Positions 1 through 7,940 of a stretch of 50,413 nt of DNA are shown in pieces. Under the pieces are notes generated by a model, which was not told the origin of the DNA, did no database searches, and saw only the letters and a list, made by a program, of their open reading frames with translations. Origin of the DNA: Actinobacteria bacterium OV450. Its GTDB lineage: Bacteria > Actinomycetota > Actinomycetes > Streptomycetales > Streptomycetaceae. Position numbers and translations under genes: made by a program. Location: NCBI GenBank assembly GCA_001298555.1, contig LJCW01000324.1, forward strand, positions 1 to 50,413, given 5' to 3'. Each line of letters starts with the position of its first letter. Positions within the stretch are counted from its first letter, which is position 1.

Positions 1-6
1 TCGACG

Positions 7-720
7 GTGAGCGCCGTGCCCGCCGCGCCGCCCGCTGTCCCGGGCGCGTACGGACCGCGGACGCCACCCCCGCCGGGCCTCTACGCCCAGCCGTCGATGC
101 CGCAGGGCTACCCGCCCCGGCCCTCCGCGGCGGGCCGCCCGAACGGGCGGCCGGGCGTGGCCGTGGCGGTCGGGCTCGCCCTGGCGCTGCTCGCGGGCGG
201 AGGCCTGTACCTCGTGAGCCGCAGCTCCGGCACGGAAGAACAGGCCGCTGGGAAGGGGAAGCGGGCCTCGTCCGCACCGAAGGCCTCGCAGCCGCCGGCC
301 GGCGTGGCCAAGGCGCCGGAACCGGTCACCCGCACGGGCATCAACCTGCCGGAAAACTACACCCTGAGGTTCGGCGACGCTGAGCTGCGGCCGCAGGAGT
401 CGGGTGGCTCCGCCGGCGACCTGGAGTTCGCCGGGCACTCGCTTCCGTACCGCGTGCGCACCCAGGCGGGCAACCATCTCGTGCTGCTCGACCCCGGGCA
501 GGCCGGATCGCTGGAGACCTGCCGCGACGAGACGCGTTTCGCCGACTACATTCCGCTGGACAAGCTGTCCCCAGGCGCCCAGTTCTGTGTCCTGACCAGG
601 GCGGGTCACATCGGCCTGATCACCTTCCGGGGGCAGACGGCCAACACCGACCCCGCCTTCCACGTCACCCTCGACGCCACCGTCTGGCGCCGGGCGGTCG
701 CGCCCTCGTCGGCCGACTGA
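7..720 (+). CDS. Proline-rich single-pass membrane protein, possibly 5'-truncated
   Basis: The first ~45 residues are rich in Pro, Ala and Gly and look like a disordered cytoplasmic tail. One hydrophobic helix follows at about residues 51-70 (core VGLALALLAGGGLYLV), then a ~165-residue domain predicted to lie outside the membrane. This layout (disordered tail, helix, extracytoplasmic domain) is common in actinomycete type II membrane proteins, including kinase-linked ones. The extracytoplasmic part contains two cysteines but no motif I recognise. A GTG at position 7 can start it, but the frame is open to the window edge, so the true start may lie upstream. Function unknown. Degenerate IS sequence follows the stop. 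Confidence 0.6.
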   Translation: MSAVPAAPPAVPGAYGPRTPPPPGLYAQPSMPQGYPPRPSAAGRPNGRPGVAVAVGLALALLAGGGLYLVSRSSGTEEQAAGKGKRASSAPKASQPPAGVAKAPEPVTRTGINLPENYTLRFGDAELRPQESGGSAGDLEFAGHSLPYRVRTQAGNHLVLLDPGQAGSLETCRDETRFADYIPLDKLSPGAQFCVLTRAGHIGLITFRGQTANTDPAFHVTLDATVWRRAVAPSSAD

Positions 721-731
721 GCTGGTCGTCC

Positions 732-890
732 ATGGTTCGGCCCCAGATTACTCGACCCGAACTCCTCGCCCTGGGAAAGGTCATCTTCTCCACCTTGGCG
801 CCCGCCGGGATCAGGTTTGAAGACCGACTCCAGATCCTCGCCGGTGCAATCCTTTGGCGCGGTAGGGACTGTCAATCGAACGGCGTATAG
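732..890 (+). pseudogene. Short truncated ORF running into the IS256 derivative
   Basis: An ATG frame of about 45 codons (MVRPQITRPELLALGKV...) has gene-like codon use. At about 865 it runs into the left inverted repeat of the IS256 derivative and stops inside it. It may be the amino end of a gene cut by that insertion, since no matching continuation is visible on the far side. Product not recognised. Confidence 0.25.
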
Positions 891-1184
891 GGGGGTTGGG
901 GTTACTGACGGGCTGCGGAGAGGCGGCTGTCGAAGGTGATGTCGAAGGCGTTCAGGGCGGTCTTCCAGCAGCCGCTTCGTCAGCTGCTGCAGCAGCCCGC
1001 CCTCGCCGGTCAGCTGCGGGCCCCCTGCCTGAGCGCGGGACACCAACTCATCGATCAGCCGGTCATCCACCGCCTTCGACGGTCCTGGCTCAGACGACTC
1101 GACGTTCTCTGCCTCGGTCACGTTCTCACTGGTCATCGGTGCAACCTCCATGATCGGGAGTTGCACCGAACGATTTACAGGCCC
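865..1184 (-). mobile_element. Internally deleted IS256-family element (MITE-like, ~320 bp)
   Basis: The minus strand encodes the amino end of an IS256-family transposase (from about 1126: MTSENVTEAENVES...). At about 985 it joins directly to the family's carboxyl end (ALNAFDITFDSRLSAARQ, stop near 905). The middle of the gene, including the catalytic core, is gone, and the junction sits in a short shared CTGGA-type sequence. Both ends survive: 865-883 (GGGACTGTCAATCGAACGG) and the complement of 1166-1184 agree at 15 of 19 positions. No 8-9 bp target duplication is visible. A short element with both ends and no transposase could be moved only in trans. Confidence 0.8.
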
Positions 1185-1191
1185 CCGCTGA

Positions 1192-1352
1192 GTCGTCGAA
1201 AGAACCCTCGGTTGGCTCATGCAGCACCGCCGCCTGGCCCGCGACTACGAAACCACCCACACCGATCAGCAGCCATGATCCAGATCGCCGCCATCAACCT
1301 CATGGCCCACCGCCTCACCCACCAGAACACCCCCAACTGGCGCTTCACCTGA
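1192..1352 (+). pseudogene. IS5-family transposase, C-terminal remnant
   Basis: Only the tail of an IS5-group DDE transposase remains. VERTLGWLMQHRRLARDYE matches the typical WVVERTxGWLxxHRRLxRDYE block that holds the catalytic Glu. One frameshift near 1245 separates it from the last segment (AAMIQIAAINLMAHRL...NWRFT, stop). It abuts the right end of the IS256 derivative, so part of it may have been lost when that element inserted or rearranged. Not functional. Confidence 0.65.
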
Positions 1353-1405
1353 CCTCAAATAGCACAGACAAGCGAGAATCAAACGCTCACCAAATGAGGA
1401 TAGGA

Positions 1406-2287
1406 ATGACGGGGATCGGTGCTGTTGGACTGCTGGGGGCGGCGCTGCTGTTGGCTGTAGGAGCGGGTAGTGCGTTAGCGGCACCGGTCGAGGACCCGCC
1501 CCGGCCGCTGCCCAGCAGTGGGGAGCTGTCCGTCCGACTGGGGGAGCGGGTCGTCGTGACGACCGAGGCCATGAGGTCCGGGGACGCGTTCAGCGACGTC
1601 CGGGTGACGTCGCCGGCTTTCGCCGCCGAGGGCACCTTCCGGAGGGACGACTTCCTCCTCAAGGCGGTGGCTACGGTCGCCTGCACCACCGAGCCGGGTT
1701 CCTACGAGGTACGGTTCGGCTCGCCCCTTGGCGACGAGAACGCCTCCAAGATCGACCGGTTGTGGGGCAGGATCCGGGTCGCGCCGGCCGATGCGGCGGA
1801 GCGGGCGGAGTGCGCGCGGCAGGTGACCGCGCGGCCGCCGGAGTCCATGGAGGAGCGCTACCCCGCAGATACGCAGTGGCCGGCGTCGCCCTGGGACGTG
1901 CGTTCGGTGCCGGCCGGCGGGGAACTCCATGCCGAGGACGGGCTGGAGATGGGCAACGACGGCATGGTCGAGCCGTCGTCCCCGGGGTTCACGCGGCCGG
2001 TGGTGATGCACGGAGCCAGGCATGTGAGCGCCATGGTCCGGATCCGGTGCGACGCCCAACCCGGCCTCTACGTCGTGCACTGGAAGGAGAAGGGCAAACC
2101 CGCCAAGGACTGGGCCCGCTACCGGGTGACCGCAGCCGCACCGGGCTGCCAGGACCCGGCAGCCGTATTCGAAGCGAGCACGGTCCGGCAGGCGGCTCCC
2201 CGGCTGCTCGGCGGCGCCGCGGCCCTGGCTGCGGCAGGAGCTGCCGGCTACTTCCTCTTCCGGCGTCGGCGTAAGACGTCCCACTGA
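1406..2287 (+). CDS. Secreted protein with C-terminal membrane anchor
   Basis: This is a ~293-residue protein. It has an N-terminal signal sequence (GAVGLLGAALLLAVGAGSALAA), two extracellular segments that appear to repeat a Cys-containing beta-rich pattern, and a C-terminal helix (LLGGAAALAAAGAAGYFLF) followed by RRRRK. That is the layout of a Streptomyces cell-surface protein anchored by a tail helix. I chose ATG 1406 because GAGGATAGGA lies just upstream; an in-frame ATG at 1394 is possible. No enzymatic motif seen. It appears to be a stand-alone gene. Confidence 0.7.
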   Translation: MTGIGAVGLLGAALLLAVGAGSALAAPVEDPPRPLPSSGELSVRLGERVVVTTEAMRSGDAFSDVRVTSPAFAAEGTFRRDDFLLKAVATVACTTEPGSYEVRFGSPLGDENASKIDRLWGRIRVAPADAAERAECARQVTARPPESMEERYPADTQWPASPWDVRSVPAGGELHAEDGLEMGNDGMVEPSSPGFTRPVVMHGARHVSAMVRIRCDAQPGLYVVHWKEKGKPAKDWARYRVTAAAPGCQDPAAVFEASTVRQAAPRLLGGAAALAAAGAAGYFLFRRRRKTSH

Positions 2288-2579
2288 TGTCGGGTGCGAA
2301 GTGCCGGTTTGGTGTCCGTGGGGGTTTTCCCGGTCGTGGGGTGTGCTGGTGGAGGAGCGGTACGCGTTGCCAGAGATCGCGCGGGTTCAGATGCGCGACG
2401 CGGCGGTGGGCCGGCTGCTGGAGTTACGGGCGGCGGGCCGGCTCACGGCAGGCCCCCTACTACTGGGGAATCGGCCCACAGCCATCAGGGGGCCTGTGTT
2501 GCAGCCCGTGTTACACGGCCTTCCGGTACCGGAAGGCAAGGCGAAGGCCCGGGGGGCATGACGTCCCGGGGCATCAAGG
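2288..2579 (+). other. Spacer with a possible transposase N-terminal relic
   Basis: No intact gene is supported. On the plus strand about 2349-2460 encodes VEERYALPEIARVQMRDAAV followed by GRLLELRAAGRLTAG. This recalls the short helical start of Mu/TniA-type transposases in Streptomyces, but it breaks off after about 40 residues. The match is from memory and the piece is too short to be sure. Confidence 0.2.
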
Positions 2580-2756
2580 TCATCGGTCGTGACAGACCGG
2601 GAAGCTGCCTTTGACGGTCTCGGTCTCGACGACAAACTCGCAGTCCAGGCAGTCTCTGCCAGGCGCTGGAAGCTCCAACACACGTAGAGAGACAACGTGA
2701 CCAGTCGTCCCCGGCGGATCCGCCAGATGAATCAGCTCGCCCAGCTCGTCTTCCAT
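2580..2756 (-). pseudogene. DUF5959-like protein, N-terminal fragment
   Basis: This minus-strand frame of 58 residues begins MEDELGELIHLADPPGT and continues through VSLRVLELPAPG and DCEFVVETETVKGSFPV. The opening (acidic Met-Glu-Asp start, LIHLAD, a V-x-V-x-x-L strand) matches the amino terminus of Streptomyces proteins I recall as DUF5959. Full-length members are roughly 140-160 residues, so this copy ends early, consistent with a truncated gene. Function of the family is unknown. Confidence 0.35.
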
Positions 2757-3386
2757 GAGAGCTCTCTCCGTCGACCTCGCACAGAGGAATCATTCCTGAG
2801 CTCCTCGGCAAGCATGGCGCCGAGGTGGGTGTTACTGATTCTCACCAACATTCACGCAGCCAGCGGATCACCTGTCGTTCCCGAAACCTCTCGACAACCG
2901 TTCCTCGTTGTCAACCACGCGGTCGGGCAGGCGGTGTTCGGCTGTGACCGCCAGGCGCACGCCGCGTCGTCTTCCGCTACGCGTCACCCCTCGTGCTATG
3001 CCTGTCGACGGGCGCGGAGTCGGGGCAGGAGCCGTCCATGTCCGCGGGAGAGTCGGCCTCACGCCGCGCGGCCGACCGCCGGGGCCGGGTGCCCGAGGAG
3101 TTCGTCGTGGAGGCGGTGCGGGATCCGGGTGGTGGTCCCGTAGTCCGCCGACCATGCCACGAACCGCAAAGGCCTCGGCCGCCGAAGGGGCCGTCCTCCG
3201 GCTTTCGACCCAGTACGACAGCACCCAGCCTCTGCCACCGTCGAAGTACCGGCGCCTGCAGACCGGCCATAGTGCTTTTTGCGCCGCTTTCCGTAATCGG
3301 CCCCTCTTGAGGTAGCCCGCGCGGCATGATCACGGGAGGCGTGGGGCGTGTACCGGCTAACGGTGCCAGGGCGGGGGAGTGGACGA
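2757..3386. other. Intergenic stretch without a convincing gene
   Basis: Open frames exist on both strands, as expected at this GC content, but none has a good ribosome site and a recognisable product. The last ~40 bases hold the ribosome site of the next gene (GGGGGAG at 3373-3379). Confidence 0.4.
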
Positions 3387-4940
3387 GTGAGCATGAGCGG
3401 ATACCGGTTTAACCCGCCGCCGAACTGGCCTCTGCCCCAAGGATGGGTTCCCCCGGCCGGCTGGCAGCCCGACCCTTCGTGGCCGCCGCCTCCGCCGGGC
3501 TGGCAGATGTGGCTTTCTGAGCTGTCCGGGGTTGCTTCGGTCCCCGGCTCCGTCCCCCACCAGTACGTGCCTCAGCCCGTGGCTCCAGCGGACCGGAAGC
3601 GGGGCTGGTTCGGGCGCTGGCGACACCAGCACACAGGTGAACTCGAGGAGCTGAGGGCGTGGATCGCCCAGGCTCACGGTGCGGACGCCGCCCAGGTCGC
3701 CGCACTGGTGGAGCACACACGCCAGGAAGCGGCCATGCTGCGGGCGCAGGCTCAGGAACAGGCCGAGGCGATTCTCGACCAAGCCCGCCAGACCGTCAAA
3801 GACATCAAGAACGAAGCCAAGCAGGCCGCCAAGGACGCCGAGAATACCCGTAGAGAAGCCGAACGGCAGCGCAATGAAATCTACCAGGCCGAAAGCCGCC
3901 TGACCGAGCTGCGCGCGCAGATCGTCACCACCGACGAGACCGTCCTGCTGCAGCAGGCCGGCATTTACGCCTTCCGCCACCAGCTCCAGGACGCAGTCGC
4001 CTACCGCAGCCGCCTGGACTCACTCAAAACCGAGATAAAAGACCTCGCACGCAACAACCAGGCCGTCTTGGCCGCCACGGACTGGACTGTCAACGGCTCT
4101 GCGCGCGAAGGCCGCAAGATGATCCGCGACTTCTCCAAACTGATGCTCCGTGCCTATAACGCAGAAGCCGACTATGCCGTACGCGCCATGCGCCCTCACC
4201 GCCTGACTTCACTGGTCGACCGCCTCTACAAGAGCCGGGAGACCATCGCCAGACTCGGTGCCACCATGCACATCCGCATCTCCGACACCTACCACGACGC
4301 CCGTGTCCGCGAGCTGCAGCTGACGGCCGACTTCCTGCAGAAGAAGGACGAGGAGAAGGAAGCCCAGCGCGAGACACGTGCCCGCGAACGCGAAGAGGCA
4401 GCCGCCCAGCGCGAGCTGGACCGCGAGCGAGACAAGCTCCACAAGGAACTCAATCACTACGAGGCTGCCCTGGAGCGCCTGCGAGCTCAGGGCAACCACG
4501 ACGCAGTACGTGACATGGAAGCCAAACTCGCCGAGATCCAGCAGGCACTCAACGACGTCGACGCACGAGCGGCCAATGTCCGCACTGGCTACGTCTACGT
4601 TGTCTCAAACATCGGCGCCTTCGGCGACAGCATTGTCAAGATCGGTATGACCCGGCGCCTCGAACCCCTCGACCGCGTCTACGAACTCAGCGGCGCCGCC
4701 GTCCCCTTCCGATTCGACGTTCATGCCCTGATCTTCAGCAAGGACGCCGTCGGCCTGGAGACCCGCCTCCACCAAGAGTTTGCCGATCGGCGCGTCAATC
4801 GGGTCAACAGCAGAAAAGAGTTCTTCTACATCACTCCCGCTGAGGTACGCACGGCACTCGAACGCTTCGCAGGAGAACACCTGGTGGAATTCACAGAAAC
4901 CCCGCAAGCCCTCGAGTGGCGCGCCAGCAAGTCACACTGA
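3387..4940 (+). CDS. DUF4041/T5orf172-type coiled-coil GIY-YIG protein
   Basis: About 517 residues. A Pro/Trp-rich start (PPPNWPLPQGWVPPAGW) precedes long charged helices predicted as coiled coil (about 85-190 and 315-400), with the DUF4041-like region between. The carboxyl ~110 residues are a T5orf172/GIY-YIG-type nuclease domain: TGYVYVVSN, then VKIGMTRR, then GLETRLHQEF carrying the likely metal-binding Glu, then REFFYIT. Families with this layout are common in phages and actinomycete mobile regions and are presumed DNA-cleaving; the substrate of this one is unknown. I chose GTG 3387 because GGGGGAG lies 7 bases upstream; ATG 3393 is also possible. The stop is 28 bases before an IS3 element. 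It sits about 2.5 kb from an NLR-like unit, so a defence role is possible (inference). Confidence 0.8.
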   Translation: MSMSGYRFNPPPNWPLPQGWVPPAGWQPDPSWPPPPPGWQMWLSELSGVASVPGSVPHQYVPQPVAPADRKRGWFGRWRHQHTGELEELRAWIAQAHGADAAQVAALVEHTRQEAAMLRAQAQEQAEAILDQARQTVKDIKNEAKQAAKDAENTRREAERQRNEIYQAESRLTELRAQIVTTDETVLLQQAGIYAFRHQLQDAVAYRSRLDSLKTEIKDLARNNQAVLAATDWTVNGSAREGRKMIRDFSKLMLRAYNAEADYAVRAMRPHRLTSLVDRLYKSRETIARLGATMHIRISDTYHDARVRELQLTADFLQKKDEEKEAQRETRAREREEAAAQRELDRERDKLHKELNHYEAALERLRAQGNHDAVRDMEAKLAEIQQALNDVDARAANVRTGYVYVVSNIGAFGDSIVKIGMTRRLEPLDRVYELSGAAVPFRFDVHALIFSKDAVGLETRLHQEFADRRVNRVNSRKEFFYITPAEVRTALERFAGEHLVEFTETPQALEWRASKSH

Positions 4941-5004
4941 CGCCTCAAGGCGCGACCAATGCCAACCTGGGGTCTGGTGCAGGTTCGAGTGACAGGTACG
5001 GTCA

Positions 5005-5925
5005 CGCGGCTTGGAGGGCCGGTGTGGTCATGACGGTCTCGTATGCGATAGGGGTCAGCCGGCCGAGTGCGGCTTGCCTGCGGCGTCGGTGGTAGGTCCG
5101 CTCGATCCAGGTCACGATGGCGATCCGCAGTTCTTCGCGGGTGGTCCACTTCCGGCGGTCGAGGACGTTCTTTTGCAGCAGGCTGAAGAAGGACTCCATG
5201 GCTGCGTTGTCGCCGGCTGCTCCGACTCTCCCTATCGATCCAGCCATCCGGTGGCGGTCGAGCGCCCGGACGAATTTCCGGGGACTGAAATTGCGAGCCG
5301 CGGTCGCTGTGCAGGATGCATCCGTCGACGTGTTCGCGCCGGGCCACGGCGTTGTCCAGGGTGGCCACGGCCAGGCGGGACTTCATCCGCGTATCGATGG
5401 AGTAGCCCACGATCCTGTTGCTGAAGACATCCTTGATCGCGCAGAGATACAGCTTGCCGTCGCCGGTGGCGTGCTCGGTGATGTCGGCGAGCCAGAGCCG
5501 GTTCGGGCTGGTCGCGGTGAAGTCGCGACGGACGAGATCGTCGTGCACCGGCGGGCCGGCCTTCCCGCCTCGGCCGCGTTTCTTCCCGAACACGCTTCAC
5601 CAGCGGTTGTCCCGGCAGATCGCCCCGCGGTCCGATCAGCCATCGCGGCCCCGCCGCCATGTGCTTCATCGGCCAGGAACCGGTAGCCGAACTCTGGGTC
5701 CTCGCGCTGAGCGTCGAACAGTGCGTTCGCGCGATAGGCCTCAGCGAGGACGGCGCCGGCAACCGGCTTGTCGAGCCAGCGGTAGTAGGGCTGTCTGGCG
5801 AGCTTCAGCACCCGGCACGTCACCGAGACGGGCATCCCGTCCCCGGCCAGCTCTTTCACGAGCGGGTAGATCCCTTTCCCGGCAGGTGCGCCTGCGACAG
5901 ATAGGCCGCGGCCCGGCGCAGGACT
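5005..5925 (-). pseudogene. IS3-family transposase OrfB, frameshifted
   Basis: This is the rve/DDE half of the IS3 transposase, split over three frames. The first piece runs GIYPLVKELAGDGMPVSV through FGYRFLADEA. The second has FGKKRGRGGKAGPPVHDDLV, then NRLWLADITEHATGDGKLYL with the first catalytic Asp, and ILHSDRGSQF with the second. The third has AAMESFFSLLQKNVLDRRKW with the catalytic Glu and ends ETVMTTPALQAA. Breaks lie near 5610 and 5270. All three acidic residues are present but no single frame joins them, so no active enzyme is expected unless the breaks are sequencing errors. Confidence 0.85.
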
Positions 5926-6164
5926 TCGTTCTCCTGCTCCAGCAGCTTGATCGGCCGACGGGCTTCCCGCAGTTCCGCGTTCTCCTGGCTGGACGTTCCG
6001 GGCTTGGTTCCGTCGTCGATGTCCGCCCGGCGCATCCATTTCCACAACGTCATCGGGTGGACTCCGAAGTCGGTGGCGACCTGCTCGACCGTCACACCCG
6101 GGCCGCGGTTCCTCGCGACCCTCACGACGTCCTGGCGGAACTCTTCCGGATAGGGCTTGGGCAC
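5856..6164 (-). CDS. IS3-family transposase OrfA
   Basis: About 102 residues. It starts VPKPYPEEFRQDVVRVARN, then carries a helix-turn-helix (VEQVATDFGVHPMTLWKWM) and a leucine-rich coiled coil (LLEQENEVLRRAAAYL). These features are diagnostic of IS3 OrfA, which binds the element ends and normally fuses to OrfB by -1 frameshifting where the two reading frames overlap, here around 5860-5925. GTG 6164 is the likely start. The gene looks intact although its partner is broken. Confidence 0.8.
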   Translation of the reverse strand: MPKPYPEEFRQDVVRVARNRGPGVTVEQVATDFGVHPMTLWKWMRRADIDDGTKPGTSSQENAELREARRPIKLLEQENEVLRRAAAYLSQAHLPGKGSTRS

Positions 6165-6434
6165 AGCGACATCCTTCCCGCCTGCCCCACAGGGCAAGCC
6201 ACTTCAGATGTCACCCGATCGTGCGGCAGACCCCTGTGATCCCACCAGGCAGCTGTCAGCGCTCTGGAGCGATGGGCTTGTAGCTGAATAAGTGTCAGAG
6301 TTGATCGACTCACACACGAGCTGCTGACCGGCATACAGCCCGGTGACCTGCTCCGCGCGACTGGCACCCTGGTCCGGCCGCCGGCGCCCGGTGAGCTTGC
6401 CCGGCTCGCTGTTGACGCCCTGGAGGTAGGTCCT

Positions 6435-6628
6435 GGACACCGCGCTGGTCCCGGTCCTGCGCGACATGGTGCTCGACCGGTACGGCGACTACGTCGTCTG
6501 GCGCCGACCGCGACCAGGTCCCCGTCTTTACCGTGTACGGGACATGGGTCGGCCTGGCGGGCAACCCCGACGCCATCACCCTCCTCATCGACATCCACCA
6601 GCGCGGGACCGGCGGTGGCGCCGGATGA
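6435..6628 (+). pseudogene. Small integrative-element-type gene, frameshifted
   Basis: Two adjoining frames make one short protein: DTALVPVLRDMVLDRYGDYV, then after a shift near 6500 DRDQVPVFTVYGTWVGLAGN and PDAITLLIDIHQ, ending GGAG. Its TGA overlaps the ATG of the next small gene. Short coupled genes of this kind sit between the replication/transfer genes and the NUDIX gene in Streptomyces integrative conjugative elements (recalled, not searched). Product unknown. Confidence 0.35.
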
Positions 6629-6808
6629 GCGCCATCCCCACGCAGACCCGCACCGTGCGGGAGCGGTTCCCCGCCGGGCACCCCCCGCGGCTCCTTGGCC
6701 GCCGACGAATACGCCGCCGCCCAGCGCGCCCAGGGCACCGACGCCCGGCGCGTCATGGACCTCGACAGCGACCAGTTCCTCGTCGTCACCGGCACCACCC
6801 ACCCCTAA
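6625..6808 (+). pseudogene. Small integrative-element-type gene, frameshifted
   Basis: It starts at ATG 6625 overlapping the previous stop (ATGA): MSAIPTQTRTVRERFPAGHP. A one-base shift near 6695 leads into LAADEYAAAQRAQGTDARRV and LDSDQFLVVTG, with a stop at 6806. Joined, it is a ~60-residue acidic protein. The ATGA overlap and tight spacing show it was part of an operon with the NUDIX gene that starts 15 bases later. No function known. Confidence 0.4.
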
Positions 6809-6822
6809 CCCGAAAGGCGAAC

Positions 6823-7178
6823 ATGACCGAGCCCAAAACCGAGGACATCCAGCACACGGCCGACGTGGTCGCCGTGACCCCGAGCCGCCACCTCCTGCTG
6901 ATCGAGCGAGGCTGACCGCCCTTTGAGAGTGCCTGGGCGCTGCCCGGCGGACACGTTGACACCGGGGAAGCGCCGTACGTGGCCGCTGCCCGCGAGCTGG
7001 CTCGCTTCCCGCGACGCCGACCGGCTCAACACCGAGCTGGCAGGCGGCGCCGTCCTCGTCATCTCGGGCTTCACCGTCACCGCGAAGGACGCCGCATTCG
7101 ACATCAGCGACCACGACAGCTACGCCGATCCGCACGGCACCAACGTGCTGTGCTCCTCGCCGCCGTTGCGGGGGTGAG
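6823..7178 (+). pseudogene. NUDIX hydrolase, broken by a stop and a frameshift
   Basis: Starts MTEPKTEDIQHTADVVAV, then HLLLIERG, an in-frame TGA at 6913, then FESAWALPGGHVDTGEAPYV and AARELA, where the frame is lost near 7000. GGHVDTGE with AARE is most of the Nudix box (G-x5-E-x7-R-E); the REUxEE end that binds metal is missing. Downstream sequence in another frame (AGGAVLVISGF, SYADPHGTNVL) may be the tail of this gene or of a fused neighbour. NUDIX proteins accompany transfer genes in pSAM2-like elements (Pif). This copy is dead. Confidence 0.6.
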
Positions 7179-7181
7179 CGA

Positions 7182-7400
7182 GTGACCACCACTGGCCTGT
7201 ACGAGATCGCGACCGGCGAGGGCCACGACGGCACCCTGCATCCCGTCAGATCTGGACTGCCTTCGCCGACGACGCCGCCGACAGCGGGTTCATCGCCCGC
7301 CGCGGCCTCCATGTGACCGGGATCGACGACCTCACAGACGACCACCTCCACCTCGCTCGCGTTCCTCGTGCTCATACGGCCCCAATCTCCAGACCCCGCC
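7182..7400 (+). pseudogene. Small integrative-element-type gene, frameshifted
   Basis: GTG 7182 opens VTTTGLYEIATGEGHDGTLH. A shift near 7245 is needed to continue into WTAFADDAADSGFIARRG and GIDDLTDDHLHLARVP. Joined, it gives a ~65-residue acidic protein that ends just before the promoter region of the next unit. It appears to be the last member of the decayed small-gene cassette. Function unknown. Confidence 0.35.
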
Positions 7401-7446
7401 CTGTGGATCGGACTACTATCGGCGGCCGTAGGAAAGGGAGGCGGCC

Positions 7447-7866
7447 ATGGGACCCGAGATCGCCGACCTCGCCAGGACGGCGGGGACAACGATGGTGACA
7501 TTGATGGCTGGGCAGGCTTGGGAGGCGGCCCGCGAAGGTCTGATCTCCCTCTGGCGGCGCTTCCAGCCGGAGCGTGCTGAGGCCGTGGCCGGCGAACTGG
7601 ATGCCGCCCGTGATGACCTGCTGCTCGCGCAGCGGTCGGGCGACACCGATGTGGCGGCCGAGCTGACCGCCGAGTGGCAGGCGAGGGTGCGCCGCCTGCT
7701 GGCCACGCGGCCCGAGGTCGCCGACGAACTGCGCCGGATTTTGGCGGAGCTGACCCCGCAGCTCCCGGACCAGCGACCCACGGTCGACATCCGGCTGAAC
7801 GCCGATGTCTCCGGCAGTGGCCGGGTCTACCAAGCCGGACGCGACCAGCACATCACCGAGCGATGA
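7447..7866 (+). CDS. Small helical protein with C-terminal RHIM/BASS-like motif; putative NLR-triggered effector
   Basis: 139 residues behind a strong ribosome site (GGAAAGGGAGG). Residues 1-38 form an amphipathic or partly hydrophobic helix (ARTAGTTMVTLMAGQAWEAA); residues 41-105 are further charged helices; residue 107 onward is a linker. The last 22 residues (118-139) hold SGSGRVYQAGRDQHI, which closely matches the start of the next protein. Its stop overlaps the next ATG (ATGA). In actinobacteria, pairs in which a small effector ends and an NLR begins with the same amyloid motif have been described (BASS motifs, with membrane-acting Bell-type effector domains). By analogy this would be the executioner, perhaps acting on the membrane. 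That role is inference; I see no enzymatic motif. Confidence 0.7.
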   Translation: MGPEIADLARTAGTTMVTLMAGQAWEAAREGLISLWRRFQPERAEAVAGELDAARDDLLLAQRSGDTDVAAELTAEWQARVRRLLATRPEVADELRRILAELTPQLPDQRPTVDIRLNADVSGSGRVYQAGRDQHITER

Positions 7867-7940
7867 GCGAACTCGGAGCCAGGGCTTCGGGGCAGGGGCG
7901 GATCTTTCAGACGACTGGTGACCAGTACGTCCAGGAGCAT
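7798..7940 (+). repeat. Duplicated amyloid-like motif across the effector/NLR gene junction
   Basis: Two copies of a ~22-residue motif flank the ATGA overlap, one at the effector's carboxyl end (7798-7863) and one at the NLR's amino end (7875-7940). Aligned, SGSGRVYQAGRDQHI and SGQGRIFQTTGDQYV share S, G, G, R, Q, D and Q, with conservative V/I, Y/F, H/Y and I/V changes. The similarity is at protein level. It resembles RHIM/PP-type amyloid cores with a central Gln-x-Gly. Confidence 0.65.

Larger units (their letters stand above)
4969..6234 (-). mobile_element. IS3-family insertion sequence with both ends, transposase broken
   Basis: A 1266-bp element. Its ends match as imperfect inverted repeats: 4969-4994 (GGGGTCTGGTGCAGGTTCGA...) against the complement of 6209-6234 (GGGGTCTGCCGCACGATCGG...), with about 20 of 26 positions shared. 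Inside, on the minus strand, are orfA and a frameshifted orfB. I see no target-site duplication (flanks ACCT and TGTG), which suggests an old or rearranged insertion. It lies directly between the GIY-YIG gene and the degraded gene cassette. Confidence 0.85.

Noticed and set aside
6122..7501. A 459-residue minus-strand ORF
   Set aside because: Arg/Pro/Gly/Val-rich with no motif; it lies opposite the NUDIX cassette and is a GC-driven shadow.
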